Below, piece by piece: positions 43,124-51,223 of a DNA stretch of 64,000 nucleotides. Numbering within the stretch: position 1 is the first letter of the stretch; each line of letters starts with the position of its first letter. The translations under genes were made by a program, and so were the position numbers. The notes beneath the pieces are model-generated. The model saw only the letters and a program-made list of their open reading frames with translations. It had not been told where the DNA came from and did not search any database. Origin of the DNA: Nocardioides sp. LHD-245 (lineage in GTDB: Bacteria > Actinomycetota > Actinomycetes > Propionibacteriales > Nocardioidaceae); the NCBI RefSeq assembly GCF_030929495.1, contig NZ_JAVFWN010000003.1:248001-312000 (forward strand), in the 5' to 3' direction.

Positions 43124-43744
43124 ATGGCTGAGTCCGCCGAACAGGTCCATGCCCGCGTGAGGGCCGTGGCCGACGAGCACGGCCGGGTGCCGCTGCCGTC
43201 CGTCGCCTCCTGGGACGTCTTCCCGTGGGAGGTCGTCGACGGTGCGCTGGCCGCCAAGCCGCTCGCGGCACCGGGCCCGGAGGAGCCACGCGAGGGCGAG
43301 GGCGGGGTGGACTGCGCGGCCTGCGCCGACGGGCCGCGCGGGGTGATCTGGGCCAACGACCGGTGGCGCCTGCGGCACCTGTCCGAGCGCAGCGGACTGC
43401 CGCTGGTGCTGATCCTGGAACCGTCGGCCCACCTCGACCTCCCGGACCTCGACGACGCGATGGCCGCCGAGCACGGTGTGCTCGCGGTCCGGATCGCCCG
43501 GGTCGTCGAGGGACTGCCGAACATCGCGCGCTGTCACGTGCAGCGCATCGGCGACGGCGCCGAGCACCTGCACACCTGGTTCATGGCGCGCACCGCCGGG
43601 CTGTCGTCGATCCGCGGCTCCTTCGCCGTCGACTGGGACGACATCCTGCCGCCGGGGCCGGAGGACGTGTGGCTCGGCGACCTGGCCGCGGTCGCCGAGC
43701 GGCTGGCGGCGTACGACGGCCGGGCGGTGCCGCTCGATGACTGA
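43124..43744 (+). CDS. HIT-like protein with a CxxC pair
   Basis: A 206-residue protein I place only loosely. HVQRIGDGAEHLHTWFMAR resembles the HIT motif (alternating hydrophobic and His), which in HIT proteins hydrolyses nucleotidyl bonds. A CxxC pair (DCAACADG, about residue 64) and WANDRWRLRHLSERSGLPLVLILEP follow HIT-protein layout, where the pair often binds zinc. The usual final histidine triad is incomplete. The gene ends in an 8-bp overlap with the next GNAT gene (ATGACTGA), the same junction as purD with its GNAT. Confidence 0.5.
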   Translation: MAESAEQVHARVRAVADEHGRVPLPSVASWDVFPWEVVDGALAAKPLAAPGPEEPREGEGGVDCAACADGPRGVIWANDRWRLRHLSERSGLPLVLILEPSAHLDLPDLDDAMAAEHGVLAVRIARVVEGLPNIARCHVQRIGDGAEHLHTWFMARTAGLSSIRGSFAVDWDDILPPGPEDVWLGDLAAVAERLAAYDGRAVPLDD

Positions 43745-44246
43745 TCACCGCCCCGCCGGGGTGGGGACCGAGCGCCTCGAGCTGGTCCTCTGGGACGAGC
43801 CGACGGTGAGCGCGATCCGTGCCGGCGCGCAGCTGTCCGGCTGGCACGACGACTTCCCCCGCGAGGACGACCGCGGCGCCGCGACCCTGTGGCGTGACGG
43901 CGATCCGTGGGGTCCGCGGTCGATCGTGTCGCGCAAGCAGCGTCTCGTGATCGGCTCGATCGGCTTCTTCGGACCGCCCGAGCCGGCGGCCGACGACGTG
44001 CCTGAGGTCGAGGTCGGCTACGGCCTGGTCGCCGCCGCCCGCGGCTACGGCCTGGCCACGGAGGCGCTGTCGGCCCTGCTCACCCGCGCCGACGCCGCGG
44101 GCGTCCGGGTCCGCGCCTCGATCGCGCCCGACAACGCCGCCAGCCTCCGGGTCGCCGCCAAGACCGGATTCACCGGCATCCGGGGCAGCACCGAGGAAGG
44201 CGAGCTGGTCCTGGTGCGTCCGCGGCGTCGACCCGCCCGTGGATGA
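43737..44246 (+). CDS. GNAT N-acetyltransferase (RimJ/RimL-like)
   Basis: A 169-residue acetyltransferase. It has the RimJ-like N-terminus (GTERLELVLWDEPTVSAI), strand-turn VIGSIGFFGPPEPAADD, the acetyl-CoA loop VGYGLVAAARGYGLATEALSALL and SIAPDNAASLRVAAKTGFTGI. These suggest transfer of an acetyl group to a protein N-terminus or small amine. The ATG is inside the end of the HIT-like gene (8-bp overlap), so the pair is coupled. Confidence 0.85.
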   Translation: MTDHRPAGVGTERLELVLWDEPTVSAIRAGAQLSGWHDDFPREDDRGAATLWRDGDPWGPRSIVSRKQRLVIGSIGFFGPPEPAADDVPEVEVGYGLVAAARGYGLATEALSALLTRADAAGVRVRASIAPDNAASLRVAAKTGFTGIRGSTEEGELVLVRPRRRPARG

Positions 44247-44327
44247 CGTCGCCGCCGAGTTCCCCGCCTCCGTACCCTGTCCGTGCGTGTCGCCCGCGGG
44301 TGGCGACGGCGGCAGAGGAGCGAGCCG

Positions 44328-45089
44328 ATGGGGATCTTCGACAGGTTCCGCAAGCGCAGGCCGGGCGACGACACGACCGAGACGGCCGGAGACGCGGGGC
44401 CGGCGCGGCTGCCCGAGCCCGACCCGCCGGCCCACCCCCTCAACCAGCAGCCCGAGGGGTTCCGCCTCCCCGGCGACCTCGGTCTCCTCGCGGACACCGA
44501 GACGCGACTGCGCGCCTTCCTCTGGGACCGGGTGCTCACCAGCGCCGAGCCTGATCTTCTCGACGTCTGGGGCGAGGAGATCGCGGCCGAGGGGATCGGT
44601 GACGAGCAGGCCGACCGCGCGTTCGAGGCGGTGCTGGCGGCGCGCCGCGCCCAGCAGGCGTCCTGGGGGCCGGACGACGTCCTCCCCTTGACGTCGGCGT
44701 TCGCCGCCCTCGCCGACGCCGGCATCGTGGCCCGGGAGAACTTCTCGTGCTGCGGTACCTGCGCCTCGGCGGAGATCGCCGACGAGCGGGACGACTCCCG
44801 CACCTGGCGCGGCTACGTCTACTACCACCAGCAGGACACCGAGAGTCTGCTCAGCTCGCGGTCGACGTACGTCGGCTACGGCGCGTTCCTGGACGCGTTC
44901 ATGACCGAGGAGGAGTGGCTCGCGCTGTCGGACGCCGACAAGGAGGCGACCTACGAGCGCCTCACCGTCGACCTGATGGTCGGCGATGTCCTCCCGGTCC
45001 TGGAGCGGCACGGCGTCCGGGTCGAGTGGAACCGCGAGCTCGGCACCCGGATCCTGCTCGACGACGTCGACACGGTGGTCCTCGTCTGA
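44328..45089 (+). CDS. DUF6891-like soluble protein
   Basis: A 253-residue protein resembling the DUF6891 family; I know no function for it. The start at ATG 44328 (MGIFDRFRKRR) has GAGGAG 7 bases before it. The mature chain is acidic, with a cysteine pair NFSCCGTCASAEI and a GYVYYHQQDTESLL stretch that is typical of the family. The end is RILLDDVDTVVLV. It lies downstream of the GNAT gene by 81 bp and could be part of the same transcript. No membrane segment or signal peptide. Confidence 0.65.
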   Translation: MGIFDRFRKRRPGDDTTETAGDAGPARLPEPDPPAHPLNQQPEGFRLPGDLGLLADTETRLRAFLWDRVLTSAEPDLLDVWGEEIAAEGIGDEQADRAFEAVLAARRAQQASWGPDDVLPLTSAFAALADAGIVARENFSCCGTCASAEIADERDDSRTWRGYVYYHQQDTESLLSSRSTYVGYGAFLDAFMTEEEWLALSDADKEATYERLTVDLMVGDVLPVLERHGVRVEWNRELGTRILLDDVDTVVLV

Positions 45090-45192
45090 GCCGGTGCGCC
45101 TCCTTCCGGTGATGCCTGTGGAGGGCGGGAGCAGGATCCGCTCATCCGTGCTGGTCTTTCCCCGGGCCCGACGACGGGCCAGAATGGAGGGG

Positions 45193-45759
45193 ATGGATGT
45201 GTCAGTGGCGGCAGCGGAGGAGACCGACGGGCTCCGGCGCGTCCCCATGTCCTACGAGGAGTGGCTCGCGCTCCCGGACAACGTCAAGGTCGAGTGGGTC
45301 GACGGCGAGGCCGTGTTCCACATGAGCGGGTCGCCCGACCACCAGGACGCCGCGGCCAACCTGCTGATCCTGCTGCGGCACTCCTTGACCGGCGTCAAGG
45401 TCTATCCCGAGGTGGCGGTGCGGCTGCCCCGCAACCGGGTCCGGATCCCGGACCTGCTCGTCACCGAGCGACGGCCCGAGGGCCACCACGTCACCGAGCC
45501 GCCGATCCTGGTGGTGGAGGTGCTCTCGCCGAGCACCCGCAACGAGGACCTGTTCCGCAAGTCGCTGGAGTACGTCGCCGGCGGCGTCGGCCAGTACTGG
45601 ATCGTCGACCGCAGGCTGCGCGCCATCGACGTGCTGGCCAGCACCGATGGCGAGTGGAGCGTCCTGCTGCACCTCGACGAGGAGACACCGACCGGTGAGG
45701 TGACCGTCGGCGAGTTCGGCGTCGTCCCGCTCGACCTGGCCGCGATCCTCGGCGGCTGA
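45193..45759 (+). CDS. Uma2 family (DUF820) PD-(D/E)XK nuclease-like protein
   Basis: A 188-residue protein of the Uma2/DUF820 family, a restriction-endonuclease-like fold of uncertain target. Core motifs are SYEEWLALPDNVKVEWVDGEAVFHMSG (split here), the catalytic Asp in RIPDLLVTE, and VVEVLSPSTRNEDLFRKSLEYVAGGVGQYWIVD with the ExL/K part. The start is ATG 45193. ATG 45184 and GTG 45199 are in frame, and GTG 45199 fits the GGAGGGG sequence best. Upstream is a 103-bp gap with no other feature. It is a single copy here, though cyanobacteria and some actinobacteria have many. Confidence 0.75.
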   Translation: MDVSVAAAEETDGLRRVPMSYEEWLALPDNVKVEWVDGEAVFHMSGSPDHQDAAANLLILLRHSLTGVKVYPEVAVRLPRNRVRIPDLLVTERRPEGHHVTEPPILVVEVLSPSTRNEDLFRKSLEYVAGGVGQYWIVDRRLRAIDVLASTDGEWSVLLHLDEETPTGEVTVGEFGVVPLDLAAILGG

Positions 45760-45824
45760 GCCCGCGGGTCCGCCGGACGCATGCGATTCGGACCTGCCCC
45801 GCAGGGATGGGAGAATCACCACCC

Positions 45825-47264
45825 GTGACCGCGCCGACCGCCGTACCCAATGTCTTGGCCACCCGCTACGCCGCCGCCGACCTGACCGCGATCTGGTCGC
45901 CCGAGCACAAGATCGTCCTCGAGCGGCAGCTGTGGATCGCCGTCCTCAAGGCGCAGAAGGACCTCGGGATCGACGTACCCGACGGCGTGGTCGAGGCCTA
46001 CGAGAAGGTGATCGACGACGTCGACCTGGCGAGCATCGCCGACCGGGAGCGGGTCACCCGGCACGACGTGAAGGCGCGGATCGAGGAGTTCGCGGCGCTC
46101 GCCGGCCACGAGCACATCCACAAGGGCATGACCAGTCGCGATCTCACCGAGAACGTCGAGCAGCTGCAGGTCAAGCAGTCCCTCACGCTGCTGCGCGACC
46201 GCGCGGTCGCCACGCTGGCCCGCCTCGGCCGGCTGGCCGCCGAGCACGAGACCACGGTCATGGCCGGCCGCAGCCACAACGTCGCCGCCCAGGCGACCAC
46301 CCTCGGCAAGCGGTTCGCGACGGTCGCCGACGAGCTGATGATCGCGGTGGAGCGGATCGAGGACCTGCTCGGCCGCTACCCGCTGCGCGGCATCAAGGGC
46401 CCGATGGGCACCGCACAGGACATGCTCGACCTGCTCGGCGATGACACCGATGGCATGGCCAAGCTCGCCGAGCTCGAGCGTCGAGTGGGGAAGCACCTCG
46501 GCTTCGACCGGGTGCTCACCAGCGTCGGGCAGGTCTACCCGCGCTCGCTCGACTTCGACGTGCTCTCGGCGCTGGTCCAGCTGACCGCGGCGCCGTCCAA
46601 CCTGGCCACCACGATCCGGCTGATGGCCGGCAACGAGATCGTGACCGAGGGCTTCAAGGAGGGTCAGGTCGGCTCGTCGGCGATGCCGCACAAGATGAAC
46701 ACCCGCTCCTGCGAACGGGTCAACGGCCTCGCCGTCGTCACCCGCGGCTACCTCTCCATGGTCGGGGAGCTCGCGGGCGACCAGTGGAACGAGGGCGACG
46801 TCTCCTGCTCCGTCGTACGCCGGGTGGCGCTGCCCGACGCGTTCTTCGCCGTCGACGGCCTGTTCCAGACGTTCCTCACGGTCCTCGACGAGTTCGGCGC
46901 CTTCCCCGCGGTGATCCAGCGCGAGCTCGACCGCTACCTGCCCTATCTCGCCACCACCAAGGTGCTGATGGCGGCCGTGCGCAACGGCGTCGGCCGCGAG
47001 AGCGCGCACGAGGCGATCAAGGAGGCCGCCGTCGGCACCGCGCTCGCGATGCGCCAGGGGCAGGCCGAGAACGACGTCTTCGCCAAGCTGGCCGCCGACG
47101 ACCGGCTCGGCCTGACCGGCGAGCAGCTGCAGTCGCTCGTCGCCGAGCCGATCACCTTCACCGGGGCGGCCGTCGCCCAGACCCAGGCGGTGTGCCGCCT
47201 GGTCGAGGCGGTCGTGGCCGCGCACCCCGGCGCCGCCGACTACCACCCGGGCGCGATCCTCTGA
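45825..47264 (+). CDS. purB: Adenylosuccinate lyase
   Basis: A 479-residue enzyme of the fumarase/aspartase superfamily that removes fumarate from SAICAR and from adenylosuccinate. GTG 45825 (VTAPTAVPNVLATRYAAADL) is the likely start. The superfamily signature is GQVGSSAMPHKMNTRSCE (about 285-302). Others are GHEHIHKGMTSRDLTENVEQLQ and MAGRSHNVAAQATTLGKRF. The length suits the long form. It follows the Uma2 gene by 65 bp. Its stop overlaps the possible CTG start of the next gene. Confidence 0.96.
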   Translation: MTAPTAVPNVLATRYAAADLTAIWSPEHKIVLERQLWIAVLKAQKDLGIDVPDGVVEAYEKVIDDVDLASIADRERVTRHDVKARIEEFAALAGHEHIHKGMTSRDLTENVEQLQVKQSLTLLRDRAVATLARLGRLAAEHETTVMAGRSHNVAAQATTLGKRFATVADELMIAVERIEDLLGRYPLRGIKGPMGTAQDMLDLLGDDTDGMAKLAELERRVGKHLGFDRVLTSVGQVYPRSLDFDVLSALVQLTAAPSNLATTIRLMAGNEIVTEGFKEGQVGSSAMPHKMNTRSCERVNGLAVVTRGYLSMVGELAGDQWNEGDVSCSVVRRVALPDAFFAVDGLFQTFLTVLDEFGAFPAVIQRELDRYLPYLATTKVLMAAVRNGVGRESAHEAIKEAAVGTALAMRQGQAENDVFAKLAADDRLGLTGEQLQSLVAEPITFTGAAVAQTQAVCRLVEAVVAAHPGAADYHPGAIL

Positions 47265-47683
47265 GGTCCCCGGCGCGGATCGTCGTCGCGTTCCCGGTCC
47301 CCGCGGACCGGGCGTTCGACTACCTCGCCGACCCGCGCAACCGGCCGGACTGGCAGTCCACGTTGCGCGCCGTCGCCGACGTCCGCGACGACGGTGCCGC
47401 CTGGACGGACGTCACCGTCGTGCCCGGAGTCCGGCCGCGGATGCGCACGACGGTGTCCGAGCGGCCGCGCCGCTGGGTCGAGCAGGGTCACTGCGGGCCG
47501 TTCCGTGCGCGCCTCGAGCTGACCTTCGAGCCCGATGCCGCCGACCCCGCGGCCTGCCGTGTCAGGGCGGAGTTCACCGTCCGCGGCCTCGGGCTGGGCC
47601 CGGCGATCACCGCCGGCAGCCGGGCGACCGTCGCGGCCGATCTCCGCCGGGCGGCCGCCGACGTTGTCCGCGACCGTCGGTAA
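47261..47683 (+). CDS. SRPBCC-fold (START-like) protein with a likely non-AUG start
   Basis: A 140-residue polyketide-cyclase/START-like protein: ARIVVAFPVPADRAFDYLADPRNRPDWQSTLRAVADV at the start and a long C-terminal helix (TAGSRATVAADLRRAAADVV). No ATG, GTG or TTG occurs in frame near the domain's N-terminus. The only near-cognate is CTG at 47261, forming CTGA with the purB stop in the same way other genes here start with ATGA or GTGA. The homology begins about 6 residues after it. An alternative is that the true start has been lost and the gene is dead. The ligand is unknown. Confidence 0.55.
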   Translation: MRSPARIVVAFPVPADRAFDYLADPRNRPDWQSTLRAVADVRDDGAAWTDVTVVPGVRPRMRTTVSERPRRWVEQGHCGPFRARLELTFEPDAADPAACRVRAEFTVRGLGLGPAITAGSRATVAADLRRAAADVVRDRR

Positions 47684-47694
47684 CATTCCGGACC

Positions 47695-47706
47695 TACCGG
47701 CCGGTA
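47695..47706 (+). promoter_or_regulatory. Perfect palindrome before the liv-type operon, TetR-like operator
   Basis: TACCGGCCGGTA is a perfect 12-bp palindrome, 28 bp before the putative -10 box TACATT (47735-47740). Such TACC-GGTA sites are bound by TetR-family repressors of acyl-CoA metabolism in actinobacteria. A neighbouring GGTA at 47679 and TACC at 47695 form a second, wider half-site pair. Confidence 0.45.
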
Positions 47707-47749
47707 ACCACTGTCCAAGCGGCGGCGGTGCCGTTACATTCTCCGCACT

Positions 47750-47765
47750 TGTGATGTCGGTCACA
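47750..47765 (+). promoter_or_regulatory. Perfect CRP/GlxR-type site overlapping the transcription start of the liv-type operon
   Basis: TGTGA-TGTCGG-TCACA matches the CRP consensus TGTGA-N6-TCACA exactly. It lies 9 bases downstream of the -10 box TACATT and just upstream of GGAGGGAG, so binding there should block transcription. It is the only such site I noticed. Confidence 0.65.
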
Positions 47766-47781
47766 GTCGGAGGGAGCGCGG

Positions 47782-48570
47782 GTGCTCGCTGTCCAGAACC
47801 TCGAGGTGGTGTACGACGACGTCGTGCTCGCCCTGCGGGGTGTGAGCCTCGGGGTCCCGGACGGGCGGATCGTCGCGCTCCTGGGCGCCAACGGTGGGGG
47901 CAAGTCGACGCTGCTGCGCTCGCTGTCCGGGCTGCTCGGCGTCCACGACGGTGAGATCCGCAAGGGCTCGGTGACGCTCGACGGCGACCGGGTCGGACAC
48001 CTCGGCCCCTCGGCGCTCGCGCGGCGCGGCATCAAGCACGTCCTCGAGGGGCGCCGGGTGTTCAAGGAGCTCAGCGCCGAGGAGAACCTCCGCGTCGGCG
48101 CGTACGCCGACCGGCGCAACCTGAAAGCCAACCTGGAGCGGGTCTACGGGCTGTTCCCGGTGCTGCGGGACCGCCGCGACGGCCAAGCGGGCCTGCTGTC
48201 CGGCGGCGAGCAGCAGATGCTCGCCATCGGGCGGGCGCTGATGTCGGATCCTCGCTATCTGCTGCTCGACGAGCCGTCGCTGGGCCTGGCGCCCAAGATC
48301 GTCGAGCAGATCCGCGACATCGTCGTCGAGATCAACGGCCAGGGCACCGGGATCCTGCTCGTCGAGCAGAACGCCACGATGGCGCTGGAGGTCGCCCACC
48401 ACGGCTATGTCCTCGAGAACGGCCGGGTCGTGATGGACCGGCCCGCCGCCGAGCTGCGCGAGGACGCCGACGTCAGGGAGTTCTACCTCGGGCTCGGCGC
48501 CGAGGGCGAGGCGGCCTCGTCGTTCCGCAACGTCAAGCACTACCGGCGCCGGAAGCGGTGGGCCTCGTGA
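47782..48570 (+). CDS. Branched-chain amino acid-type ABC transporter ATPase (LivF-like)
   Basis: A 262-residue ATPase. Walker A GANGGGKST (one residue from the usual GANGAGKST), signature LSGGEQQMLAIGRALM and Walker B LLLDEPSLGLAP are those of LivF, as is EGRRVFKELSAEENLRVGA. A charged C-terminal tail (SSFRNVKHYRRRKRWAS) is longer than in E. coli LivF. GTG 47782 has GGAGGGAG. It starts a tight six-gene operon and overlaps the LivG-like gene by 4 bp. The operon also holds an acyl-CoA synthetase, so the cargo may be an acid and not an amino acid. Confidence 0.9.
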   Translation: MLAVQNLEVVYDDVVLALRGVSLGVPDGRIVALLGANGGGKSTLLRSLSGLLGVHDGEIRKGSVTLDGDRVGHLGPSALARRGIKHVLEGRRVFKELSAEENLRVGAYADRRNLKANLERVYGLFPVLRDRRDGQAGLLSGGEQQMLAIGRALMSDPRYLLLDEPSLGLAPKIVEQIRDIVVEINGQGTGILLVEQNATMALEVAHHGYVLENGRVVMDRPAAELREDADVREFYLGLGAEGEAASSFRNVKHYRRRKRWAS

Positions 48571-49385
48571 GCACCGCGGGCAGCATCGCGGGCAGCACCG
48601 TCCTCGAGTTCGAGGACGTCCACCTGTCCTTCGGCGCGGTCAAGGCGGTCAACGGCGTCGGCTTCACGGTCGGCGCGGACGAGCTGTTCGCGGTGATCGG
48701 CCCCAACGGCGCGGGGAAGACGAGCATCTTCAACGTGCTCTCCGGCGTCTATCGGCCCCAGCAGGGCAGGGTCCGGCTGCACGGCACGTCCCTGCTGGGC
48801 AAGCGGCCGCCGGCGATCGCCCGCCTCGGCATGGCCCGCACCTTCCAGAACATCGAGCTGTTCGCGAACCTCACCGTCCTCGACAACCTGATGCTCGGGC
48901 GCCATCAGCACATCGGCTACGGCACCTTCGCCGCCCTGGCCTGGGTCGGACGGGCACGCAACGAGGAGCTGCGACACCGCCGCCGGGTCGAGGAGATCGT
49001 CGACTTCCTCGAGCTCGAGCAGTGGCGCAAGCTCCCCGTCGGGCTCCTGCCGTACGGCGTCCAGAAGCGGGTCGAGCTCGGCCGGGCGCTGGCGATGGAG
49101 CCGCGGCTGCTGCTGCTCGACGAGCCGGTGGCGGGCATGAACCTCGAGGAGACCGAGGACATGGCGCGCTACATCCTCGACATCCGCGACGAGCTGCGGA
49201 TCCCGATGATCATGGTCGAGCACGACATGGGCCTGGTCATGGACATCGCGGACCGGATCCTCGTCGTCGACTTCGGGACGCCCGTCGCCACGGGCACGCC
49301 GGCCGAGGTGCAGCGCGACCCCGCCGTGATCCGGGCCTACCTCGGTGGCGCCGCCGAGGTCGCCGGTGAGCAGGCCCCGGCATGA
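48567..49385 (+). CDS. Branched-chain amino acid-type ABC transporter ATPase (LivG-like)
   Basis: A 272-residue ATPase with Walker A GPNGAGKTS, Q-loop MARTFQNIELFANLTVLDNLMLGRH and the signature LPYGVQKRVELGRALAMEP, which is the LivG form of the ABC signature. Walker B is LLLLDEPVAGMN, followed by VEHDMGLVMDIADRILVVDFG. The start is GTG 48567, overlapping the LivF-like stop (GTGA). GTG 48558 is possible. Its ATGA overlap with the synthetase gene shows strict coupling. Confidence 0.92.
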   Translation: MSTAGSIAGSTVLEFEDVHLSFGAVKAVNGVGFTVGADELFAVIGPNGAGKTSIFNVLSGVYRPQQGRVRLHGTSLLGKRPPAIARLGMARTFQNIELFANLTVLDNLMLGRHQHIGYGTFAALAWVGRARNEELRHRRRVEEIVDFLELEQWRKLPVGLLPYGVQKRVELGRALAMEPRLLLLDEPVAGMNLEETEDMARYILDIRDELRIPMIMVEHDMGLVMDIADRILVVDFGTPVATGTPAEVQRDPAVIRAYLGGAAEVAGEQAPA

Positions 49386-51223
49386 GCACCCGCACCGTGG
49401 TGACCCGGATCCGCGACCGCGCGCGGTCCACGCCGAAGGGCGTCGCGATGCGCGAGAAGCGGCTCGGCATCTGGCACGAGATCACCTGGTCGGACTACTG
49501 GGACTCCGTCCTCGACGTCGGTCACGCCCTGCTCGCGCTCGGCGTGCGCCCGGGCGACCGGGTCTCGGTACAGAGCGAGAACCGGCCGGAGTGGCTCTTC
49601 CTCGATATCGCGGCCGTCGCCGTCCGTGCCATCACGGTGGGCCTCTACCCGACCAACCCGACCGCGGAGACGGCGTACCTCCTCTCCCACAGCGGCTCCT
49701 GCGTCCACCTCGCCGAGGACCAGGAGCAGGTCGACAAGGCGCTCGGCGTCGAGGACGTCCCCCGGCTGCGCCGGATCGTGTACGTCGACCCGCGCGGCCT
49801 CTCGCCCTACGACGACCCGCGGCTGATGACCTGGACCCGGCTGCTCGAGCTCGGCCGGGAGCACCGGGCCGCCCACCCCGGCGCGGTCGAGGCGCTCGTC
49901 GACGCGGCCGAGCCCGACGACGTGATGACCCTCGTCTACACGTCCGGCACGACCGGCCCGCCGAAGGGCGCGATGCTCACGATCGGCAATGCGGAGTTCG
50001 CACTCGAGACGGTGCTCGAGCGCAGCCCGTTCGCCGATCCACCACCGGGCCCGCGCGACCTGACCCTGTCCTATCTCCCGCTGTGCCATGTCGCGGAGCG
50101 GGTGCTGACCACCTGGTACAACGCCGGGGCCGGCACCCAGGTCAACTTCGCCGAGTCCATCGAGACCGTGCCGCAGAACCTGCGTGAGGTGCAGCCCTCG
50201 CTCTTCTTCGCGGTGCCGCGGATCTGGGAGAAGCTGCTCGCGACCACCCGGATCAAGCTCGACTCCGCGACCTGGGTCAAGCGCCGGTACGCCGCCTTCT
50301 GGCTGCGCCGCGCCGAGCGGCTCGGTGCCCGGCTGGCCGCCACCGGCGGGCGGCACACGATCGGCACCCGGCTGGCGTACGCCGTCGGCTGGGTGCTCTT
50401 CTATCGCGCGCTGCGCGACCGGCTCGGCCTGCGCCGGGTCCGGCACGCGAGCAGCGGCGCGGCGCCGATCGCGCCGGAGGTGCTGCAGTTCTTCATGGGG
50501 ATCGGGGTGCCCATGCACGAGCTCTACGGCATGACCGAGAACACCGCGATCGCGACGGCGAACCGACCGGGCCGGGTCCGGCTCGGCACGGTCGGCGAGA
50601 TCCATGACGGGACCGAGGTGCGCCTCGACGACGAGACCGGGGAGATCCTCACCCGGCATCCGGCGGTCTTCGCCGGCTACTGGCAGGACCCGGAGGCCAC
50701 CGAGCGCACGATCGGCGCCGACGGCTGGCTGCACACCGGAGACGTGGGGGAGTGGGTCGACGGCACCCACCTGCGGATCACCGACCGGATGAAGGACATC
50801 ATCATCACCGCCGGCGGCAAGAACGTCGCGCCGTCGGAGATCGAGAACGCCCTCAAGGCTTCGCCGTTCGTCAAGGAGGCCGTCGTCGTCGGCGACGGCC
50901 GCAAGTACCTCACCGCGCTGATCGGCATCGAGCTCGACACCGTCGGTGCCTGGGCCCAGCAGCAGCGGCTGGCGTTCACGACCTACCGGGACCTGTCGGA
51001 GAAGACGGAGGTCCGGGCGCTGGTGCAGGGCGTCGTCGACGACGTCAACAGCCGGCACAACCCGGTCGAGCAGATCAAGCACTTCCGGATGCTCCCCAAG
51101 GAGCTCGACCACGAGGACGGCGAGCTCACCGCGACCCAGAAGGTCAAGCGCTCGGCGATCGATGCGATGTTCCACGACCTCGTCGAGGAGATGTACGTCG
51201 GCGGACGGGAGGGGGCGGCATGA
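49382..51223 (+). CDS. AMP-dependent acyl-CoA synthetase embedded in the importer operon
   Basis: A 613-residue ANL-superfamily enzyme that activates a carboxylic acid to its CoA thioester. Signatures: YTSGTTGPPKGAML (about 185-198), PLCHVAERVLTTWYN, the VPRIWEKL block of long-chain (FadD15-like) synthetases, HELYGMTENTAIAT-like MHELYGMTE, TGDVGEW, and the C-terminal AGGKNVAPSEIENALK with the catalytic lysine. The ATG overlaps the LivG-like stop and its own stop overlaps the LivH-like start. Its place between ATPases and permeases implies the imported compound is trapped as a CoA ester at entry. Chain length cannot be read. Confidence 0.9.
   Translation: MSTRTVVTRIRDRARSTPKGVAMREKRLGIWHEITWSDYWDSVLDVGHALLALGVRPGDRVSVQSENRPEWLFLDIAAVAVRAITVGLYPTNPTAETAYLLSHSGSCVHLAEDQEQVDKALGVEDVPRLRRIVYVDPRGLSPYDDPRLMTWTRLLELGREHRAAHPGAVEALVDAAEPDDVMTLVYTSGTTGPPKGAMLTIGNAEFALETVLERSPFADPPPGPRDLTLSYLPLCHVAERVLTTWYNAGAGTQVNFAESIETVPQNLREVQPSLFFAVPRIWEKLLATTRIKLDSATWVKRRYAAFWLRRAERLGARLAATGGRHTIGTRLAYAVGWVLFYRALRDRLGLRRVRHASSGAAPIAPEVLQFFMGIGVPMHELYGMTENTAIATANRPGRVRLGTVGEIHDGTEVRLDDETGEILTRHPAVFAGYWQDPEATERTIGADGWLHTGDVGEWVDGTHLRITDRMKDIIITAGGKNVAPSEIENALKASPFVKEAVVVGDGRKYLTALIGIELDTVGAWAQQQRLAFTTYRDLSEKTEVRALVQGVVDDVNSRHNPVEQIKHFRMLPKELDHEDGELTATQKVKRSAIDAMFHDLVEEMYVGGREGAA

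Noticed and set aside
47641..47781. A tRNA or small RNA gene upstream of the importer operon
   Set aside because: No cloverleaf or strong independent hairpin; the region is explained by operator and promoter elements.
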